Part shown: positions 45,538 through 55,652 of the stretch, piece after piece | Position numbering within the stretch: the stretch's first letter is position 1 | Layout: each line of letters opens with the position of its first letter | From: Psychroflexus planctonicus | GTDB taxonomy: Bacteria; Bacteroidota; Bacteroidia; Flavobacteriales; Flavobacteriaceae | DNA length: 64,000 bases | Assembly (NCBI RefSeq): GCF_014640195.1 | Contig: NZ_BMGM01000011.1 | Span: 1-64,000 of the forward strand | Direction: 5' to 3' | Notes under the pieces: model-generated | Told to the model about the DNA's origin: nothing | Databases searched by the model: none | The model's input: the letters and a program-made list of their open reading frames with translations, nothing else | Program-made: the position numbers and the translations under genes

Positions 45538-45667
45538 AATGTTGTTTTCTTCCAAATATAAGTAGTGATAAAGGTTATTTAAGGTTTTGATGAATATTTT
45601 AATGATATTTTAAAGATTTATAATTTCAAATAGATTTATAAGTAAGTACCTTTCAAAAAAGACTTTT

Positions 45668-46303
45668 ATGGAAAAAATACTAATAATAGGCGCAAATGGA
45701 AAAACAGGACAACATATTGTCGAACTTTTAAAAAACATAGATCGTTACCAAGTTTCTGCTATGATTAGAAAAGAGCATCAAAAACAAAATTTTGATAACG
45801 ACCACATTAAATTTGTAATTGGAGATTTAGAAGAAGATTTTGAACATGCTTTTAAAAACATTGATAAAGTTGTTTTTGCTGCAGGTTCAGGCGGGTCAAC
45901 TGGAGACGATAAAACATTAGCCGTAGATCGAGATGGCGCGAAAAAAGCAGTCGATTATTCCGTAAAACACAATTTGAAAAAATTTGTCATGCTAAGTAGC
46001 ATGGGAACAGATCAACCAGAAAAAGTAGAAGGTTTAGAAGTATACTTAAAAGCCAAAAAAGCTGCAGACGATTATCTAAAAAGCAAAGATTTAGATTATA
46101 GCATCCTACAACCAGGAATGCTTACTGATGATGAGCCAAAGCACAAAATTCAAATAGCAGAATCCTTATCTGCGGGGAAAATTAGCAGAAAAGATGTAGC
46201 TTATGTTTTAGTAAAATCTTTAACTGATAAAATATGCAAAAACAAAACAATGGCTTTTGTATCAGGCGATAAAGATGTTGATGAAGTTTTAGAAACATAT
46301 TAA
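45668..46303 (+). CDS. NAD(P)-binding SDR-family protein
   Basis: This protein of 211 residues has an atypical SDR Rossmann fold. The dinucleotide motif GANGKTGQHIVELL is at residues 7-20, then VIGDLEEDFEHAFKNIDKVVFAAG, FVMLSSMGTD and DYSILQPGMLTDD. Similar proteins (YwnB/HSCARG-like) act as NADPH sensors or flavin reductases. The usual catalytic YxxxK is replaced by YLKAKKAAD, which fits the non-catalytic or atypical branch. It is a single gene between a DoxX gene and a terminator-flanked gap. Confidence 0.85.
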   Translation: MEKILIIGANGKTGQHIVELLKNIDRYQVSAMIRKEHQKQNFDNDHIKFVIGDLEEDFEHAFKNIDKVVFAAGSGGSTGDDKTLAVDRDGAKKAVDYSVKHNLKKFVMLSSMGTDQPEKVEGLEVYLKAKKAADDYLKSKDLDYSILQPGMLTDDEPKHKIQIAESLSAGKISRKDVAYVLVKSLTDKICKNKTMAFVSGDKDVDEVLETY

Positions 46304-46435
46304 TTTACAATAGAAATAGATAATTAAAAATTCATTCTATTTAACTCATTGAAGAAAAATTGAATACCTGCATGATTTGATATGAATAATAGGTTTACAT
46401 CAAAAATATGAAAAGTTAGGAATTCTATGTAAAGT

Positions 46436-46471
46436 AAAAAAGCATCGGTGAAAATTCACCGATGCTTTTTT
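46436..46471. terminator. terminator downstream of fumarase
   Basis: GCATCGGTGAA (46442-46452) and TTCACCGATGC (46455-46465) form an 11-base stem with A- and T-runs on each side. It separates the SDR gene (plus) from fumC (minus) and can act on both strands. Confidence 0.92.
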
Positions 46472-46504
46472 TATACTTTCAAAATTAGCAGAAAGTTTAA
46501 TTAC

Positions 46505-47899
46505 TTATTTTCTACCCGTCATTTCTTCGGGCTTAACCCATTCGTCAAATTCTGCCTCTGTGGTATGTCCCAATCGTACTGCTTCTTCTTTTAAAGTAGT
46601 TCCGTTTTGGTGAGCAGCATTGGCTATTTCAGCTGCCTTGTAGTATCCGATTTTGGTATTTAAGGCAGTTACTAACATTAATGAATTTTTTAATAATTCA
46701 TCTATTCGTTCTTGATTTGGTTCAATTCCTTGTGCGCAATTTTCATCAAAAGAAACGCAAGCATCGCCCAAAAGTTGAGCAGAAGATAACAAATTAGCTG
46801 CCATTACAGGCTTAAATACATTGAGCTCAAACTGACCTTGCATTCCGCCAACCGAAATAGCCACATCGTTACCCATTACTTGTGCGCAAACCATAGTTAA
46901 TGCTTCACATTGCGTTGGATTTACTTTTCCTGGCATGATAGAAGAACCTGGTTCATTTGCTGGAATAATGATTTCTCCTATTCCACTTCTTGGTCCTGAA
47001 GACAACATTCTAATATCGTTTGCAATTTTATTCAAAGAAACCGCAAGTTGTTTTAAGGCTCCATGGGTTTCAACAAAAGCATCATGTGCTGCCAATGCTT
47101 CAAATTTATTTTCAGCGGAAACAAATGGCATTCCAGTAAATTTAGCAATATATTCAGCCACTTTTTCTGCATACCCATCTGGTGTGTTTAGACCAGTTCC
47201 AACAGCTGTTCCACCTAAAGCCAATTCTTGTAAATGTGGTAGTGTGTTTTTAAGTGCTTTTATTCCGTGGTCTAACTGCGAAACATAGCCACTAAATTCT
47301 TGGCCTATAGTTAAAGGTGTCGCGTCCATAAAATGCGTTCTTCCAATTTTAACCACATTTTTAAAAGCTTCTGCTTTTTGGTGTAGTGTATCGCGCAATT
47401 GTTGAATTCCTGGAATGGTAACTTCAACTATCTTTCTATAGGCTGCAATGTGCATTCCTGTTGGAAAAGTGTCGTTTGAAGATTGCGACTTGTTTACATC
47501 GTCATTTGGAGAAATACTTCGTGTTCCTTCGCCTAATTTATTGCCTTCAATTTGATGTGCTCGGTTAGCTACCACTTCATTTACATTCATGTTGCTTTGC
47601 GTTCCCGAACCGGTTTGCCATATTACAAGCGGAAATTGATCGTTGTGTTGTCCGGCTAATATTTCATCGCAAACCTTGGCTATTAAATCTCTTTTGGCTT
47701 CTGGTAAAACACCTAATTCTGCATTGGTGTAGGCAGCAGCTTTTTTTAAATAAGCAAAACCTTCAATAATTTCAAAAGGCATTGAAGCTGCTGGTCCAAT
47801 TTTAAAGTTATTTCTGGAGCGTTCAGTTTGTGCTCCCCAAAGTTTATCTGCTGGCACTTTAACTTCACCAATGGTATCTTTTTCTATTCTGTAATCCAT
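46505..47899 (-). CDS. fumC: class II fumarate hydratase
   Basis: FumC interconverts fumarate and malate in the TCA cycle. The protein has 464 residues. The family signature [13 protein letters not shown] is near 315-327, with [18 protein letters not shown] near 100, [14 protein letters not shown] and [19 protein letters not shown], which places the catalytic histidine. It is cytoplasmic and needs no iron-sulfur cluster. A -7 box (CAAATTTA on the plus strand, 47922-47929) lies upstream without a clear -33 element. Confidence 0.97.
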   Translation of the reverse strand: MDYRIEKDTIGEVKVPADKLWGAQTERSRNNFKIGPAASMPFEIIEGFAYLKKAAAYTNAELGVLPEAKRDLIAKVCDEILAGQHNDQFPLVIWQTGSGTQSNMNVNEVVANRAHQIEGNKLGEGTRSISPNDDVNKSQSSNDTFPTGMHIAAYRKIVEVTIPGIQQLRDTLHQKAEAFKNVVKIGRTHFMDATPLTIGQEFSGYVSQLDHGIKALKNTLPHLQELALGGTAVGTGLNTPDGYAEKVAEYIAKFTGMPFVSAENKFEALAAHDAFVETHGALKQLAVSLNKIANDIRMLSSGPRSGIGEIIIPANEPGSSIMPGKVNPTQCEALTMVCAQVMGNDVAISVGGMQGQFELNVFKPVMAANLLSSAQLLGDACVSFDENCAQGIEPNQERIDELLKNSLMLVTALNTKIGYYKAAEIANAAHQNGTTLKEEAVRLGHTTEAEFDEWVKPEEMTGRK

Positions 47900-48006
47900 A
47901 TTTTTAAATTTTTAAGCTATACAAATTTAACAAATTACGGTAGCTATAAAGTAGCATCTTCCTATTATTTAAGAAAAAGATGTTGATAAATTCGGTTTCA
48001 TTTAAA

Positions 48007-48037
48007 TTGAAATATTTGAGACTTATAGTTATATTTG
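48007..48037 (+). promoter_or_regulatory. promoter for the small membrane protein
   Basis: A -33 TTG (48007-48009) and a -7 TATATTTG (48030-48037) are separated by 20 bases. Transcription would start near 48044, about 15 bases before the ATG at 48059. This is one of the best promoter matches in the window. Confidence 0.65.
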
Positions 48038-48058
48038 CAATTATAAAAAACAAAGAAC

Positions 48059-48229
48059 ATGTTCGATATTAATCAATACTTAGGTTTTCTTGCATTTTTA
48101 ACCATTTTAACCATTGGTTTCTGGTTGCTTATTTTTTTAACGGCTATTATTCCTTATTGGATTGGCGGTGCTTTAATTGAAAGATTAAAAGAAATGAAAG
48201 AAGCTAAAAAGAAAAAAGAAGAAGAGTAA
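48059..48229 (+). CDS. 56-residue membrane protein
   Basis: This short ORF encodes MFDINQYLGFLAFL followed by a hydrophobic stretch to about residue 39 (one long or two short helices around IPYWIGGA) and a highly charged tail of lysines and glutamates ending KKKKEEE. It lies alone between fumC and the TonB-linked receptor. It has a matching promoter (TTG, 20 bases, TATATTTG) and a strong terminator 62 bases after its stop. Those signals support a real gene. I do not recognise the family. Topology would put the charged tail in the cytoplasm. Confidence 0.7.
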   Translation: MFDINQYLGFLAFLTILTIGFWLLIFLTAIIPYWIGGALIERLKEMKEAKKKKEEE

Positions 48230-48290
48230 ACTGATTCTAAAATAATATACAACAATGAGCTTGAATTAATTAAGTTCATTACTTCATACA

Positions 48291-48320
48291 AAAAAACCTA
48301 GATTTTCATCTAGGTTTTTT
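48291..48320. terminator. bidirectional terminator
   Basis: A 13-base stem (48291-48303 with 48308-48320) has core CCTAGAT/ATCTAGG and a TTTC loop, and is bounded by A- and T-runs. It lies between the small membrane protein (plus) and the TonB-linked receptor (minus). Confidence 0.93.
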
Positions 48321-48345
48321 TTATTAGGGTATTTCTCATCAAAGT

Positions 48346-50817
48346 TTAAAATCCTCCTCCATCATCGTAATCACCACCGCCAGAACCTCTTCTTTTTTCT
48401 TTAGGTTGATTAAAACGGTATACAAAGGTTAGTGTTACTTGTCTTTCTCTCCACTGAAATTCACTATCTGAAGAAAAGTTTGGTGTAACTGTAAATTGAT
48501 CTCTCACTCTAGAGTTAAACACGTCTCTTACATTTAATGAAACCGTTGCATTATCATTCAAAATATCTTTACTAAAGGCTAAATCTAATGAAGCAATTGG
48601 ATCTGTTTTGGTTTGTGCGTTTTCTCTAGGTCCACGATAAAAGGCATTGGTCTGCCATTGTATTTCCCAAGGTAAAATTACATTGGCACTAAATCTACCA
48701 AAATAACTTTCGTTGGTTGCTCCGTATTCTTGACCTTCAAAAGCACCTTCACTTTCGAACCTAAAATAGTTGAAACTCAAATTGGTTCTTAGCCATTTTG
48801 TAGGATTATAAAGTATTCCTAACTCTGCACCATAACGTTCTTCGGTTGATAGATTAATAGGAATATTTTCTATAATATCTATTCCATCTTCTTCTGTATC
48901 TTGACCTGTATCTCTTTGTACTCGCTCAAAAGATTCAGTTTCTCTTTGGTAATATACAGAACTGGTTAAAGTAATTTTTTCCCATCTTTTCAAATACCCC
49001 AAATCAAAAGCATTTGCAAATGCAGGATCTAAATCAGGATTTCCTTGAAAAATATTGGTTCTACTGGATTGCGAAGGAAAAGGGTTTAGATACCAGCTTC
49101 TTGGACGGTTAATTCTTCGGTTGTAACCTAAAGAAATGTTCTCTTCTTCTCCAATTTCGTAGATTAAATTTACCGTTGGAAACAAACCGTTAAAGGTCTT
49201 ATCAAAGTCAAAGTTTTGTGTAAAAACATCTTCATTAACAGGAGTTGTTTTACCTTTTAATTGGGTTTGTTCAAAACGAAGCCCTAATAAATAAGAAAAA
49301 CTATCTCCTAGTTTATTTCCGTATTGTGTGTAAACAGCAGTTATATTTTGCTGAAAATTAAAATTACTTGAAAGGGAATCGTTGCGTGTAAAGTTTGCAT
49401 TTTCTGTAAGCTTTCTTTGTACCAGAAAGTCTTGAGATGTATCTGAATAATCTCCTCTAAAACCTGCTTCAAATTGAGCATCGCCCATGGGTAAAACGTA
49501 ATCGGCTTGAAATAAAAAACTATCTTCATCTTCCGCTTCAAATACATTTTGTCGTGCAACAAAATCTGGTGTAGGATTTATAATATCTTCAAAAATCCGA
49601 TTGTCTTTAGTTTCATCTTTTTTAGAATATTGAAAATCTGCAGTTAATTTGTGGTCACGGTTATCTGGATCAAATCGCTTTTCATAATTTAAAGAATATT
49701 GAAAACGCTTGTCGTCTTCATCTTCTTCTTCTGTTCTAAGCGTAGTACTATTCTCAACATCTTCAACAAAACGTGTTGTTCTGTTTCTAGTTCGGTCTAA
49801 ATCGTCTCCTAAACGCATAAAAAAACTACCGGTTAAAGATGAACTTTCATCAAAGAAATATTCAATACCAGTATTCATATTGAAATTTTTCCCGCTTCTA
49901 TCATATTCCCGATCTTCTATAATTCTATCAAAATTTTGACCAGTAGTGTATCGGTTATCAAAAAATGCATTCCCTGGTCCTTTTCTGTCGGTATAACCCA
50001 AATTATTAAAAATATTAAATTTATCGGTACGTAGATTAACATTGGTATAAGCTCCAGTATTTCTAGGATCACCAATTGTTCCCCGAAATGAACCATTAAT
50101 TCCCAGTGTTTTTTCTCTTTTCAGAATAATGTTGATGATACCACCCGAACCTTCTGCATCATACCGAGCGGATGGACTCGTAATTACTTCTACAGATTCA
50201 ATAGCGTCTGCTGGCAATTGTTGAAAAACGTCTTGATCTCCAAAACCTGCAACCGAAGAAGGTTTACCATTGATTAAAATACGAACATTTGAATTTCCGC
50301 GTAAGCTAATGGCGCCATCTACATCTACTGTCACGGAAGGTACATTCGCTAAAGCTTCACTTACCGTTCCGCCTTCTGTAGTTAAATCTTTTCCTACGTT
50401 GTAAATCTTTTTATCAAGACGAACGTCAACTTGTGTAGTTTCATAAAGCACATTAACTTCATCTAGTTCTTCTTGAGCAAATTTCAGTCTAATTTTACCA
50501 AGGTCTAAATCAGATGAAATTTCCTTATTCTTTATATTCTTAGTTTCAAATGAAATAAATTCAACTTTAATATTGTAAGTCCCTTCATCTACATCAATTG
50601 AAAAATTCCCATCAAAGTCGGTAACACCACCTGAAACATCATCGGGATTATTCACCGGTATAACTTTAACGGAAGCCATTTCGAGTGGCACTCCTTGATC
50701 GTCTAATACAGTTCCTTTAACTTGGTAATTTTGAGCAAAACTTAAGCTCGTAAATAGGCATAAAAATAGTACAGTTATATATTTCACAATTTTGTTTTTG
50801 ATGGAATTAAATTTCAC
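48346..50817 (-). CDS. TonB-linked outer-membrane beta-barrel receptor
   Basis: This protein of 823 residues has a signal peptide, a carboxypeptidase-regulatory-like domain (about 30-115, VKGTVLDDQGVPLEMASVKV), a plug domain (about 120-230) and a large beta-barrel of the OMP_b-brl_3 type. It is probably TonB-dependent; the substrate is unknown. The final residues are glycine- and aspartate-rich (RRGSGGGDYDDGGGF), which is unusual after a barrel strand. No ATG is available. The frame starts with GTG at 50817, and a second GTG at 50787 would give the cleaner signal peptide MKYITVLFLCLFTSLSFAQ. Confidence 0.88.
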   Translation of the reverse strand: MKFNSIKNKIVKYITVLFLCLFTSLSFAQNYQVKGTVLDDQGVPLEMASVKVIPVNNPDDVSGGVTDFDGNFSIDVDEGTYNIKVEFISFETKNIKNKEISSDLDLGKIRLKFAQEELDEVNVLYETTQVDVRLDKKIYNVGKDLTTEGGTVSEALANVPSVTVDVDGAISLRGNSNVRILINGKPSSVAGFGDQDVFQQLPADAIESVEVITSPSARYDAEGSGGIINIILKREKTLGINGSFRGTIGDPRNTGAYTNVNLRTDKFNIFNNLGYTDRKGPGNAFFDNRYTTGQNFDRIIEDREYDRSGKNFNMNTGIEYFFDESSSLTGSFFMRLGDDLDRTRNRTTRFVEDVENSTTLRTEEEDEDDKRFQYSLNYEKRFDPDNRDHKLTADFQYSKKDETKDNRIFEDIINPTPDFVARQNVFEAEDEDSFLFQADYVLPMGDAQFEAGFRGDYSDTSQDFLVQRKLTENANFTRNDSLSSNFNFQQNITAVYTQYGNKLGDSFSYLLGLRFEQTQLKGKTTPVNEDVFTQNFDFDKTFNGLFPTVNLIYEIGEEENISLGYNRRINRPRSWYLNPFPSQSSRTNIFQGNPDLDPAFANAFDLGYLKRWEKITLTSSVYYQRETESFERVQRDTGQDTEEDGIDIIENIPINLSTEERYGAELGILYNPTKWLRTNLSFNYFRFESEGAFEGQEYGATNESYFGRFSANVILPWEIQWQTNAFYRGPRENAQTKTDPIASLDLAFSKDILNDNATVSLNVRDVFNSRVRDQFTVTPNFSSDSEFQWRERQVTLTFVYRFNQPKEKRRGSGGGDYDDGGGF

Positions 50818-50935
50818 AACCTTTTGACTATCATAAAAAGATTGCGTTTAATGGGATGTAGTTAATGTTGCGTTAACAATAAGAAGGAAATTATAAAAGC
50901 ATCTTAATTAGATGATTTATCAAGTTGAATGCGTA

Positions 50936-53900
50936 TTACTTAGCTATTTTAGGCTTAGGTTTAGCATAAAACTTTTTATATTTTTTTCTTGAAAAATAGC
51001 CGAGTATTAACCAAACCAGTAAACTACCGAAAATAAATTTATAACTGATAATTTGGTCACCGCTTGCATAAGAATGCAAACCTGTCAAGTAAAAATTAAC
51101 CCCAAAATACGTCATTAAAATAGATCCAAAGGCAATAACAGATGCCCAATTAAATGCCCAAAAACCGCGCATTCCAGGAACCAAACGCATATGAATAACA
51201 AAAGCATACACAAAAATACTAATTAAGGCCCAGGTTTCTTTTGGATCCCAGCCCCAATATCTTCCCCAGCTTTCGTTTGCCCATTGACCGCCAAGAAAGT
51301 TTCCAATAGTTAGCATAACTAAACCAACGGTTAAAGCAAGTTCATTAATGTAAGAGAGTTCTTGGATGTTTAACTTCATTTTCTTGAAGTTGTTTTTATT
51401 GGTAAATATCATTAAAATTAATGCTACTATTCCTATAATAGTTCCTAATGCAAAAGGTCCATAACTTCCAACAATAACCGCAACATGAATCATCAGCCAA
51501 TATGAATCTAATACAGGTTGTAAGTTTGAAATAGACGGATCCATCCAATTCCAATGTGCCACCATTAGAATAATGGCGGTGACAAAAGCGGTTGCGCCCA
51601 TGGTTAAATCACTTTTTCTTCCAAAAGCTAATCCCATAGCAGCAGTTGCCCATGCTACATAAATCATACTTTCGTAAGCATCACTCCAGGGTGCATGACC
51701 AGAAATATACCAACGAGCAGCTAAACCTAAAGTATGGAGCAAAAGCAGAACTACAAAAGCTACTTTTGAAATGGAAATAACAATAGTATTGAACTTAGAT
51801 TCTTTGAATATTTGAATGATTACAAAAATCACCATCAATAAACCAACGTATAAATAAGCCTGAAAAAGTGCATTAAAAATATCGATTTCATTGTAAAGGA
51901 TTTCAGCTTTTACCTTTTTTTCTGATGGAATAACTTTGGAACCATGCTTTTTTTGAAAGCCGTCTAAAATGGTAAGTAACTCGTTTGGTTGCGAATAATC
52001 ATCCGTTTTAATGGCATTTTGAAGTGTACTCATGTACAACGGAAAGACTTTATGTACTATGGTTGAGTCTGGACCCACAAAGAAAACTTCGTCTTCTGTT
52101 TCTCTTATTTCTGGAATAGAAACCCAACGATCGCCAGGATGATTTGGAATAGGGAAAACACGCAAAACGTTTCCTTGTAATGCATCATACAATAAATTAA
52201 CTCGTTGGTCTGCTTCAATAAAATCTTTTTGAAATTGATTTGGGACTGCTGCAGAATAAGCATCTCGAAGAAAAGGAGCAAGTTTGTATTCGTTGTTTTC
52301 ATCAAAAAAATCGGTAATTGAAACGTATTTTTTACCACGGTCAATTCCTAAAAGATTGTGTAAACTATCATTTTTTGGCTTTAAATAAATAATAGGCGCA
52401 GGAAACCAACGCATAGGATTTTCAATCATGGAAATAAAAGCCTGATCGCTGGTTAATCCAGCATATTCATCTTTCTTACTCAATTTTCTGAGCAATTCTG
52501 AAGAATAGGTGTTTACAGGTTTCATCCTACCATCTGCATCTTGAATAATTAACTCTCCAAAACGTTTAGCATGACTTTTACTTACTGCTTTAGCTTTAAT
52601 TATAGAATCTAAGGATGCTTTATCAATTTGTGGAGCTTGATTTACAGCCTGAGAAGTTTGTTCTGGTAAGTCTTGTTGCTCAACTTTTTCTTCAACATTT
52701 TGAGCTTGCATCTGCAAACCAAAAAACAGAATTACCAAGCTTGCTAATTTTGTTTTTTTAGCTTTAACAGCATCTAATTTTTTACGCAATACACCAAAAC
52801 GCGAATGTGGATCAAACAAAATTGCCATTAACCCAAGATACAATAAAAAGTAACCGATGTAAGTTACCCAAGTTCCCCACCAATCATGGTTTACGCTAAG
52901 TATGGTTCCGCCTTCGTCAGCATCAAAAGAAGCTTGAAAAAAGCGGTATCCTTTATGGTCTAAGACATGATTCATATAAATATCGTACGGATAAGAATTG
53001 CTACCGTCTACAACTTCAACTTTACTCATAAAAGATGCATAACTTGGGTTGGCTCGGTCTTCTGTTCCGGGATGTTTTTCAGCAATGAAATCGTTTAATT
53101 TTAATGCAAATGGCAATTCGTATTCTTTGCTTCCATAGCGTAGATAAATATCAAATCCACCGACTTCAATTTTTTTCATGTCTTCTAAAAAGCCGCTACC
53201 GCCTAGTAAACCAACTTTTTTCTTTTCTCCATTAGCCGTTACTTCTAAAATAACTCCATCAGGCATATTATCGCGTTTCTTTTCAGCTTCTGCAACACTG
53301 TATTCTCCGCGTACAACTTCATCTGGAAAAACCACTTGCATCCCACCGATATTATACAAAGAGCGAAGTTGAAGTTCTTGAATAGAATCGGCAACTAAAT
53401 CTCCCTTTTGTTGGTCTGCCATATGCATGTATTCACCATCAAAGGGAGATTGAATGGTTAATCCTACAGAATTTGTTCCTGAAATATTTACGGCACCTTC
53501 TGTATATTTGTTGAAAGCAAACAACATATTACTAATGTTAGCAACTTCGCCTTCACGCAAGTAACGATCTTGACGTTGACCTGTTGAACCGGTTTCTACC
53601 ATTTTTAGGTAATTTTCACCATCTTCTGTAGCTACTAATTGTTCCTGAGCTCCTTCAAAATAATCTACAATTTGAAAATGTACCGGAGTTTCATCAAAAT
53701 CAGTTTCAATACGTTTATTGTTGTTTAGTTTTGGAGCCAGTATAAGCGGAAAAGCTTCTTTTTTTCTAAGTAGTTGATCATCTACTTCACCATCAATATA
53801 AGTTGATAAATAAGTCTCTTGGGTTAACATGGTGTTGGCTACTTCACCTTCCCGAATTGGCATTACTCCTTCGTAACCAATATAACGTGTAATCCATGCA

Positions 53901-54178
53901 CCAGCTAATATTAAGATGAAAGATAAATGCAACAATAAAGTTGTAAGTTTCTTTTTAGACAATAATTTATACCGGAAAATATTTCCAACAAAGTTGATGA
54001 CAAAAAAAACCATGATTACTTCAAACCACCAGGCATCGTAAATGAAATATTTTGCAGTTGTTGTTGAATAGGAATTTTCTACAAAAGTACCAATGGCCAT
54101 GGCTACTGCGTAAATAACAAAAAGGGCAGCCATTAAGCGCGTTGAAAACAATATATCTTTGATTTTTTGCTGAATCAT
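50936..54178 (-). CDS. ccsBA: CcsBA-type cytochrome c synthase (ResB-CcsA fusion)
   Basis: This protein of 1080 residues fuses the two halves of System II cytochrome c biogenesis. The N-terminal half is ResB/CcsB-like (helices near 15, 45, 85 and 445, a large periplasmic domain between). The C-terminal half is CcsA-like, with the haem-handling WWD motif GRYWGWDPKETWA near 973 and conserved histidines around it. It carries haem across the membrane and attaches it to apocytochromes. Between the halves lies a second hydrophobic stretch (LASLVILFFGLQMQAQN, near 490) that looks like a buried signal peptide. The ATG at 54178 is preferred over a TTG one codon earlier. A -7 box lies at 54199-54206. 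Confidence 0.92.
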   Translation of the reverse strand: MIQQKIKDILFSTRLMAALFVIYAVAMAIGTFVENSYSTTTAKYFIYDAWWFEVIMVFFVINFVGNIFRYKLLSKKKLTTLLLHLSFILILAGAWITRYIGYEGVMPIREGEVANTMLTQETYLSTYIDGEVDDQLLRKKEAFPLILAPKLNNNKRIETDFDETPVHFQIVDYFEGAQEQLVATEDGENYLKMVETGSTGQRQDRYLREGEVANISNMLFAFNKYTEGAVNISGTNSVGLTIQSPFDGEYMHMADQQKGDLVADSIQELQLRSLYNIGGMQVVFPDEVVRGEYSVAEAEKKRDNMPDGVILEVTANGEKKKVGLLGGSGFLEDMKKIEVGGFDIYLRYGSKEYELPFALKLNDFIAEKHPGTEDRANPSYASFMSKVEVVDGSNSYPYDIYMNHVLDHKGYRFFQASFDADEGGTILSVNHDWWGTWVTYIGYFLLYLGLMAILFDPHSRFGVLRKKLDAVKAKKTKLASLVILFFGLQMQAQNVEEKVEQQDLPEQTSQAVNQAPQIDKASLDSIIKAKAVSKSHAKRFGELIIQDADGRMKPVNTYSSELLRKLSKKDEYAGLTSDQAFISMIENPMRWFPAPIIYLKPKNDSLHNLLGIDRGKKYVSITDFFDENNEYKLAPFLRDAYSAAVPNQFQKDFIEADQRVNLLYDALQGNVLRVFPIPNHPGDRWVSIPEIRETEDEVFFVGPDSTIVHKVFPLYMSTLQNAIKTDDYSQPNELLTILDGFQKKHGSKVIPSEKKVKAEILYNEIDIFNALFQAYLYVGLLMVIFVIIQIFKESKFNTIVISISKVAFVVLLLLHTLGLAARWYISGHAPWSDAYESMIYVAWATAAMGLAFGRKSDLTMGATAFVTAIILMVAHWNWMDPSISNLQPVLDSYWLMIHVAVIVGSYGPFALGTIIGIVALILMIFTNKNNFKKMKLNIQELSYINELALTVGLVMLTIGNFLGGQWANESWGRYWGWDPKETWALISIFVYAFVIHMRLVPGMRGFWAFNWASVIAFGSILMTYFGVNFYLTGLHSYASGDQIISYKFIFGSLLVWLILGYFSRKKYKKFYAKPKPKIAK

Positions 54179-54388
54179 CAAAATAATAATTTAAGCTGCA
54201 AAGATACTGAATAATCAAGGAAAAAGCTTGCCAAAACAGCCAATATCAATTCAATGAAAGTTAAGTAAATGGTAAATGTATTGATGTGCTTAGATTAAAA
54301 TGTTTCTATGAAATAGAGTTCGCTTTTTTGTAAGAAAAAGTTTGTTATATTTTAAATAGAATTGAAAAAAACTTGTTTTAAGCATACT

Positions 54389-55537
54389 TTAATCTCTGCG
54401 TTTGCTTCCTTCGTAAATATCGTATTTTACCAAGCGAGTTTCAATAGGACCATTGAAGAGTTTAATTTTTCGTGAAGGCTTTAATCCTACATTTTTTATA
54501 GCTTCCATATTGGCAACAATCATCCATGCTTGAGTACCGTGGTAGTTTTGCTTCAACGTATCTCCTATTTTGCTATAAAATTCAGGAATGTTAATTTCAA
54601 GTCTTTCGCCGTAAGGTGGATTAAAAACCATATGTAAAGGACCTTGAAGTTCTTTTTCAGAATTAAAAAAGTTCTTTATTTCTACATCAACAAATTCACT
54701 TAAATCTGCATTAGCCACATTGTCTATGGCTTTCATCACGGCAGAAGGCGCTTTATCATAACCAATAATTTTATAAGAAAAGTCGCGTATTTTTTTCACA
54801 ACCGAATCGATTATGGTATTGTATAAATCTTTATCCCAGTCCTTCCATTTCATAAAGGCAAACTCGTTTCGGTTCAAATTGGGTGGAATGTTACAAGCCA
54901 TCATAGCGGCTTCAATTAGAATTGTACCACTACCGCACATCGGGTCTATGAAATTGGTTTTTCCATCCCAACCTGAAAGCTTCAACATTCCTGCTGCTAA
55001 AACTTCATTTATAGGAGCAATATTGGTGTCTTTTCGATAACCACGCTTAAAAAGTGGGTCGCCAGAAGAATCTAAAGAAAGCGAACAGAAATTTCGATCA
55101 ATATGAATATGTACATGTATGTCTGCTGTTTTAGTATCTACATCTGGACGATTTCCGGTTTTGTTTCGCATGCGGTCTACAATAGCGTCCTTAGTTTTAA
55201 AAACAGCAAACTGCGTATTATTAAACAAGGTTGAAAAAACGGATGAATGAATAACTATACTTTGATTTTCATCGATGGTCTTCTCCCATGGATAATCGTA
55301 GATTTGATGGTACAAATCGTCTACAGTTTCAATTTTAAATTGCTTAATGGGTTTTAAAATATTGATGGCTGTACTTAAGGATAAGTTGGCTTTGTAAAGA
55401 AAACCTAAGTCGCCCACAAATTGTACGTGTCTATTTCCTTTTTTGATGTCCATCGCTCCCAACTTTTGAAGTTCCTTTTCTAGGACGTCTTCTAAGCCGA
55501 ATAATGTTCGCGCCAGCATTTTAAAATTATTTCCCAT
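54389..55537 (-). CDS. THUMP-domain rRNA methyltransferase (RlmL/RlmK N-half-like)
   Basis: This protein of 382 residues has an N-terminal THUMP domain (to about 160, KMLARTLFGLEDVLEKELQKLG) and a Rossmann methyltransferase domain with GSGTILIEAAMMACNIPPN and the catalytic motif NPPYGER. It resembles the RlmL half of the m2G2445 enzyme of 23S rRNA, so it is likely an rRNA guanine-N2 methyltransferase. The frame continues to 55561 with a TTG, but that codon lies in the -7 box (55559-55566). The ATG at 55537 is therefore preferred. Confidence 0.88.
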   Translation of the reverse strand: MGNNFKMLARTLFGLEDVLEKELQKLGAMDIKKGNRHVQFVGDLGFLYKANLSLSTAINILKPIKQFKIETVDDLYHQIYDYPWEKTIDENQSIVIHSSVFSTLFNNTQFAVFKTKDAIVDRMRNKTGNRPDVDTKTADIHVHIHIDRNFCSLSLDSSGDPLFKRGYRKDTNIAPINEVLAAGMLKLSGWDGKTNFIDPMCGSGTILIEAAMMACNIPPNLNRNEFAFMKWKDWDKDLYNTIIDSVVKKIRDFSYKIIGYDKAPSAVMKAIDNVANADLSEFVDVEIKNFFNSEKELQGPLHMVFNPPYGERLEINIPEFYSKIGDTLKQNYHGTQAWMIVANMEAIKNVGLKPSRKIKLFNGPIETRLVKYDIYEGSKRRD

Positions 55538-55558
55538 CAGATAATCACATTTAGACGT

Positions 55559-55577
55559 CAAAAATACATTAATTTTG
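55559..55577. promoter_or_regulatory. back-to-back -7 boxes for methyltransferase and ZIP genes
   Basis: CAAAAATA (55559-55566) reads TATTTTTG on the minus strand toward the methyltransferase. TAATTTTG (55570-55577) faces the ZIP gene. Only 3 bases separate the boxes. I could not find good -33 partners for either. Confidence 0.45.
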
Positions 55578-55652
55578 CACTTTGCTGTTATAGATTAGCA
55601 AAACAAGTTTGTGGGCTAATTTCTAAATTAAAACCAACTTACAGTTTTATAA

